Shown here: piece after piece, positions 1-6,375 of the stretch
How positions within the stretch are numbered: the stretch's first letter is position 1
Layout: each line of letters opens with the position of its first letter
Assembly (NCBI RefSeq): GCF_016785185.1
Contig: NZ_JAEKDY010000102.1
Direction: 5' to 3' (one strand)
Origin: Heyndrickxia sporothermodurans
GTDB lineage: Bacteria; Bacillota; Bacilli; Bacillales; Bacillaceae_C
DNA: 12,830 nucleotides
The notes under the pieces: model-generated
What the model saw: only the letters and a program-made list of their open reading frames with translations
Told to the model about the DNA's origin: nothing
The model's database searches: none
Translations under genes and position numbers: made by a program

Positions 1-162
1 ACAGCAAAGGAAAATGGCCTAAACCCATATTATTACCTTCGCTATTTATTTGAGAAGTTACCTAACATTGATCTGACAGATAAAAATGCCCTGGATAAAG
101 TACTGCCTTGGTCAACAACACTTCCAATCGTTTGCATAGATTTTAAAAACTTACCTAAATAA
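1..162 (+). CDS. tnpC: IS66 family transposase TnpC, C-terminal fragment (starts before the window)
   Basis: Frame 1 is open from the first base to TAA at 160-162 and gives 53 residues. The text contains ENGLNPYYYLRYLFEKLP and later DKVLPWSTTLP. These match the conserved C-terminal domain of IS66 DDE transposases, where the usual pattern is ENGLNPY.YL..LFE.LPN followed by LLPWS..LP. The catalytic DDE core lies further left, outside the window, so I cannot say whether the enzyme is intact. Its stop codon lies 2 bp past the stop of the converging chemoreceptor frame (155-157), so the two genes overlap tail to tail. A hairpin terminator follows at once. Confidence 0.93.
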   Translation, partial: TAKENGLNPYYYLRYLFEKLPNIDLTDKNALDKVLPWSTTLPIVCIDFKNLPK

Positions 163-1849
163 TAACTCGATCCCCATCTGGTTGACAGGTGGGGATTATT
201 TTACGCTTACTTTCCTCCATTGAAGCTAGTTGCTGTTCTGTAGATGCAGCAACTTCTTCAGAGCTTGATGCGTTTTCTTGTGAATGCATCGATACCTCTT
301 TAGCGGATGTGGAAACTTCTTCTACACTAGCTGATATTTGTTGTACTGTTGCAGTAATTTCCTCAATTTGTGGGGCAATATTTTTTGTTTGATCAATTAT
401 TGCCTTAAACTTTTGGGATGTTTCAATAGTGACTGTAACACCTTGCTCTGCATTGTTTGTTACTTCATTCATCATTTCTAGTGAATTTTTAATATCCATT
501 TGAATGCTATTAATAATATTGGCGATGGATTGAGTTGAGGTTTGAGACTGCTCAGCCAGTTTTTTTACCTCATCTGCAACCACCGCAAAGCCTTTCCCAT
601 GTTCGCCGGCGCGGGCTGCTTCGATCGCTGCGTTAAGTGCAAGGAGATTTGTTTGATCTGAAATACCACTAATTACATCGAGAATTTTACCTATTTCATA
701 AGAACGATTTGAAAGTGTTTGGATTACTTCATTTAGGTTATTCACTGATTCATGAATAAATTTCATCTGTGATAATGTTCCTTCGACCGAATTACCGCCT
801 TCTTCAGCCTCAGTAGAAGTCTCCCTTGATAATTCGGAAACATTCGTTGAGCTTTCAGCAATGCGTGTAACTCCGTGTAAAATTTCATTTAGTGAATTCG
901 AATTCTCCTCTATTTTCGCAGATGATTGTTCTGCACCACTTGCAATTTCTTGAATAGCCGTTGCGACATGTTCCGTTGCGGCTGTTGTTTGATCTGCACT
1001 GGCAGTTAGTTCTTCGGATGCCGCAGCCACTTGTTGTGAAGTATCTCTTACGGTCTTGATTATACCTTGTAGGCCGCTAATCATATTATTGAAAGAAGCT
1101 GTTAATTTTCCAATCTCATCTTTAGATTGGTACGTTCCTTTTACTGTAAAATCTCCATTCTCAGCTTTGGATAGTAGTTTAGCAATATGATTGGTAGGCT
1201 TAACGATCATTTTTGTAATAAACAATCCAATCAAGATTAATACTATTATAGAAATTGCACTTATTAAGATAACTAGAAGGATTGCATTATTAATTGTTTG
1301 TTTATTATTATCGTTTAATTGATCTGCCACTTTTTCATTTAATTTTTGTAAATCCTTAAGCGTCGTATTCACTAATTCTACTTGTGGCAGTAATTCAGCG
1401 GTATATAGCTGATAAGCTTCTGTATTTTGATTATTCCGCGCTAATTGAATCACTTTTTCTTGTAATTTTTGTAAGTCTATATCACTTTTTTTGTAAGCCT
1501 CAAGTTTTTCCATTTCTGCAGGTGTAAGTTTTGCTGAAAATAGCTTTTCCATCACGTCATTTATTTCTTTTTGCAATGTTACAATATCATCAATCATCTC
1601 TTTATTTCGAATTGAATTTTTTGTAATCATTAACTCCAAAATATCTTCATCAATTGCACGATTATCTTCAATTACTTTTCCTAGCCATTGGTTTGGAATA
1701 AACCGATGGGTAAACATTTTTTCTGTTTCGTTCGCAATATTTTTCATGAAGATAAGGCTCATTACTCCAACTAGTACTAATGCTAAAATTTCTATAGCAA
1801 TTAATAATGCTAATTTCTTAGCTGTTTTTAAATTTCTTAGTAAACCCAC
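155..1849 (-). CDS. Methyl-accepting chemotaxis protein, C-terminus replaced by IS66 read-through tail
   Basis: This is a membrane chemoreceptor that would sense a ligand outside and control the CheA/CheW kinase. TM1 lies near residues 12-35, a helical four-helix-bundle-like sensor at about 36-185, TM2 at about 188-213, HAMP at about 214-265, and the MA signalling coiled coil at about 275-546. The conserved hairpin tip (DQTNLLALNAAIEAARAGEH) is at 398-417, followed by GKGFAVVADEVKKLAEQS at 418-435. The GTG start is supported by AAGGAG 8 bases upstream. Native sequence ends at Glu546. The codon for Ser547 spans the IS66 junction, and residues 547-564 (SKRKIIPTCQPDGDRVII) come from IS DNA. Bacillus receptors normally continue SMEEI plus roughly 25-30 more residues of descending helix. 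The kinase-control tip is intact but part of the helical bundle is lost, so function is uncertain. The ligand is unknown. Confidence 0.93.
   Translation of the reverse strand: MGLLRNLKTAKKLALLIAIEILALVLVGVMSLIFMKNIANETEKMFTHRFIPNQWLGKVIEDNRAIDEDILELMITKNSIRNKEMIDDIVTLQKEINDVMEKLFSAKLTPAEMEKLEAYKKSDIDLQKLQEKVIQLARNNQNTEAYQLYTAELLPQVELVNTTLKDLQKLNEKVADQLNDNNKQTINNAILLVILISAISIIVLILIGLFITKMIVKPTNHIAKLLSKAENGDFTVKGTYQSKDEIGKLTASFNNMISGLQGIIKTVRDTSQQVAAASEELTASADQTTAATEHVATAIQEIASGAEQSSAKIEENSNSLNEILHGVTRIAESSTNVSELSRETSTEAEEGGNSVEGTLSQMKFIHESVNNLNEVIQTLSNRSYEIGKILDVISGISDQTNLLALNAAIEAARAGEHGKGFAVVADEVKKLAEQSQTSTQSIANIINSIQMDIKNSLEMMNEVTNNAEQGVTVTIETSQKFKAIIDQTKNIAPQIEEITATVQQISASVEEVSTSAKEVSMHSQENASSSEEVAASTEQQLASMEESKRKIIPTCQPDGDRVII
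171..202 (+). terminator. Rho-independent terminator at the right end of the IS66 element
   Basis: A 10-bp stem (171-180 with 186-195, one G-T pair) closes a 5-base loop and is followed by TTATTTT. It lies 8 bp after the tnpC stop and just inside the IS end. It would end transposase transcription and could also block read-out from the IS into flanking DNA. Confidence 0.7.
211..218. repeat. Presumed IS66 target-site duplication, one copy
   Basis: TTTCCTCC (GGAGGAAA on the chemoreceptor coding strand) directly abuts the IS66 end at 210. IS66 elements characteristically duplicate 8 bp. The second copy should lie beyond the left edge, followed by the rest of the chemoreceptor gene, so it is not verifiable here. 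Confidence 0.5.
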
Positions 1850-1925
1850 AAAACATTCTCCTTATGATTGAAATTAAACGCTCTCCATTGCTAGATTTTC
1901 AAATTCTTTTATTTATACATTTTAT

Positions 1926-1952
1926 GTATCGACAAAAAACAGTAATGTTTTA
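1926..1952 (-). promoter_or_regulatory. SigD-type (motility) promoter for the chemoreceptor
   Basis: On the minus strand TAAA (1952-1949) is followed by a 15-base spacer and GTCGATAC (1933-1926). The Bacillus SigD consensus is TAAA, 14-16 bases, GCCGATAT. The match is 4/4 at -35 and 6/8 at -10 with ideal spacing. It would start a transcript about 70 bases upstream of the GTG. Chemoreceptor genes commonly belong to the SigD regulon, so position and gene agree. Confidence 0.65.
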
Positions 1953-2052
1953 TAGAGTTTCGACATTTTTCTACAAAATATGACGATCCAAAAAGGAACC
2001 CGCTTACTTGGGTTTGAACGTTCGGACTCACTAAATGATGAACACACAAATT

Positions 2053-2100
2053 AAAAAAAAGAATGCAATGGGTAAAGATCATGCCATTGCATTCTTTTTA
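2053..2100 (-). terminator. Terminator of the DUF3231 gene
   Basis: A perfect 11-bp stem (2061-2071 with 2084-2094) has a 12-base loop, extended by A/T pairs. On the minus strand the stem is followed by a run of T. It lies about 25 bp after the stop at 2121 and separates this gene from the chemoreceptor. It is symmetric enough to act on both strands, but no plus-strand gene needs it. Confidence 0.85.
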
Positions 2101-2120
2101 TTTCGATAACTATGCTTATT

Positions 2121-3110
2121 TTAACGTTCTAAATTAGTCGCTGGCGGCTTTTCCAGCCATCCATTTTTCACCATAAGTTTATTTCCATCATTCGCGTAAT
2201 CAGCAACATCCTTTGCAGCCAATAAGGCCTTCAACTGTAAATCATTTCGTAGACTAAAGGCAAATCCGAATGCATTTCCCCCGAGACTAAGATTACAAAG
2301 TAAGCTATTACAATACAGCATGAACTTATCTGAAAATGGGCTTATCTTCGAACTTGATACGTTTCCTACGGATGAAATAGTAGGGGTAATATCATCTTCT
2401 AAAAGAATTTCTCCAAATTGCTTAAGAATTTTCTTGGAAATCTCCATACCTTTATGAAAGTACTGTTTTACCTCTTTTGCTTCAGCTACCTGTGTAAAAG
2501 CAAACATTAACGTCATACCCAAATTATTCGATTCCATGCCATGAAATAGTGATGAAAGTTCAATCGTATTTATATGCCTTGCATTACTTAGTAAATTTAA
2601 CCCGCTTAAATACTTCATATCGTTTATAAATTCATTTGTCTTAGGCATAGGTACAAAAGGAGGGCGAGTAAGCATTCCTTTTTCTAACAAATATTGCGTA
2701 CATTTATTATAACAGCCTTGAGTAATTGCTGTTAAATCCTTATAGAGATTAATGATATCCTCACGGTAGGCCTTTCCCATGTTAAGTGTATACAGCCCCA
2801 TACTAACTTCTTTTATCATCCGAAGAAACATAATATCCAGTCCATTTTCAAATAGTCTCGGTGCTTCAACATTTACGTCTTGAGAAGTAAACCCGACCGG
2901 CAATGCAGATCCTGCTTTTTCAAAAATATGTTTAATTCTTTCCACATTTTTATCTAAATCCTTATATAAATCAGTCATAATTTTTTCGGATTTATGATCA
3001 TCTGCCTTAGGAATTAAATATTCTAATAAACGAAGAATAAATGTCTTTTCCTGATATGTTAACCATAATGTACCCACTTCGCTTGAAGAAATAGTAGGTT
3101 GATTCGGCAT
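2121..3110 (-). CDS. DUF3231 family protein (two tandem ferritin-like/CotF-like repeats)
   Basis: The 329-residue protein lacks a signal peptide or membrane segment and is predicted helical. It consists of two related halves. Residues about 10-155 end in KGMLTRPPFVP (144-154), and residues about 180-325 end in KNGWLEKPP (315-323). This duplicated layout with a closing aromatic/Leu-x-x-Pro-Pro motif is typical of DUF3231 proteins of spore-forming Bacillales. Their four-helix units resemble the spore coat protein CotF family. The function is unknown and a sporulation link is only suggestive. The ATG start has AGGTGA 6 bases upstream. It is transcribed alone, with a strong terminator after it and the oppositely oriented small ORF upstream. 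Confidence 0.82.
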   Translation of the reverse strand: MPNQPTISSSEVGTLWLTYQEKTFILRLLEYLIPKADDHKSEKIMTDLYKDLDKNVERIKHIFEKAGSALPVGFTSQDVNVEAPRLFENGLDIMFLRMIKEVSMGLYTLNMGKAYREDIINLYKDLTAITQGCYNKCTQYLLEKGMLTRPPFVPMPKTNEFINDMKYLSGLNLLSNARHINTIELSSLFHGMESNNLGMTLMFAFTQVAEAKEVKQYFHKGMEISKKILKQFGEILLEDDITPTISSVGNVSSSKISPFSDKFMLYCNSLLCNLSLGGNAFGFAFSLRNDLQLKALLAAKDVADYANDGNKLMVKNGWLEKPPATNLER

Positions 3111-3243
3111 ATTCGCTCACCTCAGTTTTAAATCTTTTTACTATATTTTCCAACGCCACTTTTATTATTCATTCAGTTGTACAACCAGTAGAAACATCCC
3201 TATCCTTACACATATATTCAATGGAAATACAAACAATAAATAC

Positions 3244-3255
3244 GGTGATATCACC
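3244..3255. promoter_or_regulatory. Perfect 12-bp palindrome upstream of the small ORF (possible operator)
   Basis: GGTGATATCACC is an exact dyad located 29 bp before the ATG of the 36-codon ORF and about 135 bp upstream of the divergent DUF3231 start. Its place between two divergent genes suits a repressor site. No protein can be assigned. A second perfect dyad, GTTGTACAAC, lies at 3176-3185. Confidence 0.3.
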
Positions 3256-3284
3256 AAACTAACTTTTATTTGGAGGGATAACCT

Positions 3285-3395
3285 ATGAGAAATCTTGAGA
3301 CAATTTTACAATTACTCATATATAATTTGAGGAGACTTGTACAACAGATCCTTCATAGATTTAATGGGTTAATGAACATCTCTATTCTTTCATAA
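3285..3395 (+). CDS. Small ORF: 36-residue amphipathic peptide, function unknown
   Basis: An ATG at 3285 is preceded by TGGAGGG with a 7-base spacer, one of the best ribosome binding sites in the window. The frame runs 36 codons to TAA (3393-3395) and is followed 22 bp later by a strong terminator. The peptide (MRNLETILQLLIYNLRRLVQ and on to NISILS) has Leu/Ile at heptad positions 4, 11, 18 and 8, 15, 22, 29, with Arg, Gln and Asn on the other face. It should form an amphipathic helix that could bind a membrane or a partner helix. I do not recognise a family. RBS, frame and terminator together favour a real microprotein, but conservation cannot be seen here. It could alternatively be a leader peptide or chance. 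Confidence 0.5.
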   Translation: MRNLETILQLLIYNLRRLVQQILHRFNGLMNISILS

Positions 3396-3416
3396 AAATG
3401 CCATTTAAAAGTTAGT

Positions 3417-3456
3417 AAAAGGAGCGCACAGATGAGATTGTGCACTCCTTTTTTTT
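3417..3456 (+). terminator. Rho-independent terminator after the small ORF
   Basis: GGAGCGCACA (3421-3430) pairs with TGTGCACTCC (3439-3448) with one mismatch. The stem is extended by AAAA/TTTT, has an 8-base loop, and is followed by a run of eight T. It isolates the small-ORF transcript from the regulator gene downstream, and nothing else upstream on this strand would need it. Confidence 0.85.
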
Positions 3457-3475
3457 AGGAGAAAAATCTAATCCA

Positions 3476-3504
3476 TTTACTTTTTCATAAAAACATGTTA
3501 AATT
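3476..3504 (+). promoter_or_regulatory. Possible SigA promoter for the gntR-MFS operon
   Basis: TTTACT (3476-3481), a 17-base spacer and TAAATT (3499-3504) preceded by TGT give a weak -35, correct spacing and an extended -10. It lies just after the terminator and 43 bp before the TTG start of the regulator, the expected place for a promoter. The region between it and the gene (ACCCAATGAACCAATC) could hold an autoregulatory site, but no clear dyad is visible. Confidence 0.35.
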
Positions 3505-3546
3505 ACCCAATGAACCAATCATCCTACAAATTAGAGGTGTGTATTC

Positions 3547-4224
3547 TTGGATATATCCAAAACTAATCGTTTATCTTTAGTAGAGCAAATCGTTTCCCAA
3601 ATGGAAACTTTAATTGAGTCGAATTCATGGCCTGTTGGAAGCCGTATTCCGCCTGAATTAGAATTAATGCAACAATTTGATGTAAGTCGCAATACATTGA
3701 GAGAGGCTATTCGAGCTCTCGTACATGCAGGACTTCTTCAGACGAAGCAAGGGAGCGGTACATTTGTCTGTTCATCAAGTGTCCTTGGAGCCGCACTCGA
3801 AAAAAGAATTCAAAAAGCCAATCTACTAGAAACATTAGAAGTTAGGCATGCGCTTGAAAGGGAAGCCGCACAATTAGCAGCAATGCGAAGGGACAAAGAA
3901 GATATTAATCGATTGCAAGAAAAATTAAAGGCTTGCCAAATTGCAGCTGAACAAGGGAATAGCAAATTATATGTAGAAGCAGATTTCGAGTTACACAAAT
4001 CGATTGTAGAGGCATCTCATAATAGTATTTTGATCGATTTATATGAACATATGACAATCCCTCTCCAAACATCGATCCAAAACTTAGCGGACATTACTAC
4101 ACACACCGATTTTCATATAGGAATCCATGAAAAGCTTATTGAGGCTATTTTAGAACAAAACTCTAGTCAAGCGACTGACTCAGTTAATGAGTATATTGCT
4201 CAATTTAAAGAAACATTGAAATAA
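3547..4224 (+). CDS. GntR family transcriptional regulator, FadR subfamily (FCD domain)
   Basis: The 225-residue protein has an N-terminal winged helix (about 8-75) with the GntR signatures GSRIPPELEL (31-40), SRNTLREAIRAL (47-58) and KQGSGTFV (67-74). A helical FCD effector-binding domain spans about 95-217. Candidate metal/ligand residues of the FCD domain are Asp146 and His150 (in DFELH) and His194 (in HEKLIEA). The TTG start is chosen because AGAGGTG lies 7 bases upstream and the protein then begins in register with the family. The gene is 16 bp upstream of an MFS transporter and surely co-transcribed with it, so it probably controls that transporter in response to a small acidic metabolite. 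Members usually repress and autoregulate. The effector cannot be read from sequence. Confidence 0.92.
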   Translation: MDISKTNRLSLVEQIVSQMETLIESNSWPVGSRIPPELELMQQFDVSRNTLREAIRALVHAGLLQTKQGSGTFVCSSSVLGAALEKRIQKANLLETLEVRHALEREAAQLAAMRRDKEDINRLQEKLKACQIAAEQGNSKLYVEADFELHKSIVEASHNSILIDLYEHMTIPLQTSIQNLADITTHTDFHIGIHEKLIEAILEQNSSQATDSVNEYIAQFKETLK

Positions 4225-4240
4225 AAAATGGAGGTTCATC

Positions 4241-5461
4241 ATGGGATTACATCAAGTATCTATTCACCAAGAGCATCAGCAAACTAAAATTAGTGTAAAA
4301 TCAAAAACATTATTACTAATAATCGGTATTATTTTTATTGGGGCAAACTTAAGAGCACCAATAACAGCTGTCGGACCGTTAATTTCATCGATTCGTGACA
4401 GTTTAGGAATATCTAATATACTAGCAGGTACTTTGACAACCGTTCCATTACTTGCTTTTGCCTTACTTTCCCCATTCGCACCAAAATTATCTCGTAAATA
4501 TGGCATGGAAGGTACGCTGTTCGTTTCACTAATTTTATTGACTGCTGGCATTGTTTTAAGAACCATTCCGGGCGTCGGTACGTTATTTGCAGGGACCGTC
4601 TTAGTTGGCTTAGGCATTGCTATTTGTAATGTCTTGTTACCAAGTGTGATCAAGCATAAATTTCCTCAAAATCTTGGTGTCATGACCGGCATTTATGCAG
4701 TTTCAATGAACCTTTGTGGGGCTATTGCATCGGGATTAAGTACCCCTATTTCTTTAAAAATAGGATGGCATGGAGCTCTTGGTTACTGGGGCCTATTTGC
4801 ACTCATTTCTATTCTTTTTTGGATTCCACAAATTCGTTCAAGACAAAAGCCAATGAAAAAGGAATCAGAAAAAAAGCAATCTATTAACTTGTGGAAATCT
4901 AAACTCGCCTGGCAAGTAACCATCTTTATGGGACTGCAATCACTTATCTTCTACACGATTGTCGCTTGGTTGCCAGAAATACTCGTACAGCAAGGGGTTA
5001 GTTCTAATTCAGCAGGATGGATGCTCTCATTAATGCAGTTTGCTGTCATTCCATTTACCTTTATCGTTCCAATTTTAGCTGGACGAATGAAGAACCAGCT
5101 TTTATTAGTGGCAATAACAGGAGTGCTATTCATCGCTGGTATGTTCGGAATTCTTTACGGCAGTGAGGCGCTGATTCCATTATGGGTGATAATGATAGGT
5201 ATTGCAGGAGGATTTGCATTTAGTTTGGCTATGATGTTCTTCAGTCTTCGTACAAGAAGTACACATGAAGCCGCAGAATTATCCGGAATGGCCCAATCAT
5301 TTGGTTACCTTCTTGCGGCAGCTGGACCAACATTGTTCGGAATTCTACATGATACATTTCATAGCTGGACAATGCCTCTATGGATGTTAATTATCGTTTC
5401 CTTCCTTATTCTTGTAACAGGTATAAGTGCTGGAAAAAAAGGATATGTTTCAACGAATTAA
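4241..5461 (+). CDS. MFS transporter, CynX/NimT (YycB-like) family
   Basis: This is a 406-residue, 12-helix major facilitator. After a short charged N-terminus (1-20) the first helix carries the family motif GANLRAPITAVGPL (34-47). Its Asn-x-Arg pair is typical of the CynX/NimT/YycB group of cyanate- and nitroimidazole-type transporters. A charged cytoplasmic loop (about residues 198-220) separates the two six-helix halves. The ATG has TGGAGG 6 bases upstream. It is the second gene of an operon with the FadR-type regulator just before it, so expression is probably induced by the regulator's ligand. The family exports or imports small anions and drugs, and the substrate here cannot be assigned. 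I find no strong terminator directly after the gene. Confidence 0.9.
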   Translation: MGLHQVSIHQEHQQTKISVKSKTLLLIIGIIFIGANLRAPITAVGPLISSIRDSLGISNILAGTLTTVPLLAFALLSPFAPKLSRKYGMEGTLFVSLILLTAGIVLRTIPGVGTLFAGTVLVGLGIAICNVLLPSVIKHKFPQNLGVMTGIYAVSMNLCGAIASGLSTPISLKIGWHGALGYWGLFALISILFWIPQIRSRQKPMKKESEKKQSINLWKSKLAWQVTIFMGLQSLIFYTIVAWLPEILVQQGVSSNSAGWMLSLMQFAVIPFTFIVPILAGRMKNQLLLVAITGVLFIAGMFGILYGSEALIPLWVIMIGIAGGFAFSLAMMFFSLRTRSTHEAAELSGMAQSFGYLLAAAGPTLFGILHDTFHSWTMPLWMLIIVSFLILVTGISAGKKGYVSTN

Positions 5462-5603
5462 TTTAAAAAATGAAAGAAGTGGGCGAAGCGGATTACCGTC
5501 ACGCTTCCTTTAATCAACAATTTTTATCTCCCTTTTCTAAATGTTTTCTCGTTTGGAAACATTTCCTTCTTGAATTGAATGGGATTATACATTAGAAATA
5601 TCG

Positions 5604-5705
5604 TATAATTATGTTAATCTAAAGAACTTTGACAAGCGTTTTTCCTGCCTAGGTTTAAATATGCTACGAACATCACTTAAACACGTCAAAGTTCTTTTCA
5701 TTTTT
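5604..5705 (+). ncRNA. Candidate small RNA or long-loop terminator (5.46-6.37 kb gap)
   Basis: A perfect 13-bp inverted repeat (AAAGAACTTTGAC at 5621-5633, GTCAAAGTTCTTT at 5685-5697) encloses 51 bases. The inner bases can extend the stem (GCGTTT near 5636 with AAACAC near 5680), and a GTTTAA/TTAAAC pair closes further. The right arm runs into TTTTCATTTTT. An exact TATAAT (5604-5609) lies 11 bases before the left arm, but no good -35 is seen. The layout of -10 box, stem and U-rich end fits a short regulatory RNA of about 80-90 bases. It could also simply be a poor terminator of the transporter operon. Confidence 0.3.
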
Positions 5706-5766
5706 CCGTACAAGTGTATTATAAATTTTAAGGTCTAGCAACCTCAAATAATAGATTTACTTTTAA

Positions 5767-6078
5767 AACCGAAATCTAGTTTATAAAATCCAGTTTTTTA
5801 CTACTTTACATATTCCCCAATTGAGTTTTAAGTTGCATAAACACCTCTTTATAAAGTCAATAATTTATCAGTCAAAAATCATAAAGAAGTTATTAAATGA
5901 ACTGAGAAAGGCTCATCATAGTTAGATAAAACTTATAGTAGAGTTAAAAAATACACGTAATGTATCTTGGTTTCTGGTAAAAAATAAATTTAATGAAATC
6001 GAAAAACTAATTTCAGAATTTCTAGTTAGTATATCATATGAACATGCCTATAGACAGGTGAAAGATTTGATAAGATAA
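5767..6078 (+). pseudogene. Possible decayed gene fragment, unrecognised
   Basis: One frame is open for 52 codons, broken by a single TAG (5923-5925), then open for another 50 codons to TAA at 6076-6078. In DNA this AT-rich, about seven stops would be expected in 104 codons. The second half (WFLVKNKFNEIEKLISEFLV and on to QVKDLIR) looks like helical protein text. There is no start codon with an RBS, and I do not recognise a family. It may be the remnant of a lost gene or chance. The rest of the 5462-6375 gap holds only the RNA candidate and the hairpins described separately. Confidence 0.2.
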
Positions 6079-6211
6079 TTATTAATAAGTTCGTTGTAAA
6101 AAATGTGATGATGCAGTAGGGTCCCAGTATATGTGGAGGATTTTTTTGTAAAGAAGGAAAGATTGTATATTTGCTTATACAGTTCTCAATTAGTTAACAT
6201 AATCAAAAATT

Positions 6212-6270
6212 ATCGGTAGTTCCGAAAGTCAGTGAAATATTGTGATCACTGGCTTTTTCGAACTACCGAT
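6212..6270 (-). terminator. Long hairpin terminator of the matrixin operon (possibly bidirectional)
   Basis: ATCGGTAGTTC (6212-6222) pairs perfectly with GAACTACCGAT (6260-6270). Inner bases around GTCAGTGA (6228-6235) and TCACTGGC (6246-6253) extend the stem to over 20 pairs with small bulges. On the minus strand it is followed by ATAATTTTTG, on the plus strand by TTTAATT. It lies 105 bp after the last gene of the minus-strand operon ending at 6376, which it should terminate. Confidence 0.7.
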
Positions 6271-6375
6271 TTTAATTAAATTATACATGATAGAAAATGT
6301 TAAAAACATGAATATATCAACGTTTTGAAATTTTTAATATCTAATTGAGGATAACTTTTCCTTAAAAGCGATTTT

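Larger units (their letters stand above)
1..210 (+). mobile_element. Right end of an IS66-family insertion sequence (left part outside window)
   Basis: The element is recognised by the IS66 transposase C-terminus it encodes (1-162) and by its right terminus. Positions 203-210 read ACGCTTAC on the plus strand, the reverse complement of the GTAAGCGT start typical of IS66 terminal inverted repeats. The element ends at 210, because the sequence from 211 resumes as the coding strand of the chemoreceptor gene with its normal residue pattern. IS66 elements usually make an 8-bp target duplication. Here that would be 211-218 (TTTCCTCC), with the partner copy beyond the left edge. The tnpA and tnpB accessory genes and the left end cannot be seen. 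Confidence 0.9.

Noticed and set aside
189..392. Plus-strand frame opposite the receptor C-terminus
   Set aside because: Antisense shadow of the conserved receptor coding sequence; no RBS and it crosses the IS junction.
5485..5507. GAAGCG/CGCTTC hairpin after the MFS gene as terminator
   Set aside because: The stem is only 6 bp with an 11-base loop and no T-run follows it.
5539..5564. 10-bp hairpin AAATGTTTTC/GGAAACATTT downstream of the MFS gene
   Set aside because: A real small inverted repeat, but there is no T-run on either strand and no neighbouring promoter, so no role can be supported.
6134..6228. Possible ORF after GGAGGA (VKKERLYICLYSS-like text)
   Set aside because: The frame would have to start at GTA; no valid start codon fits the RBS and it ends after about 23 codons.
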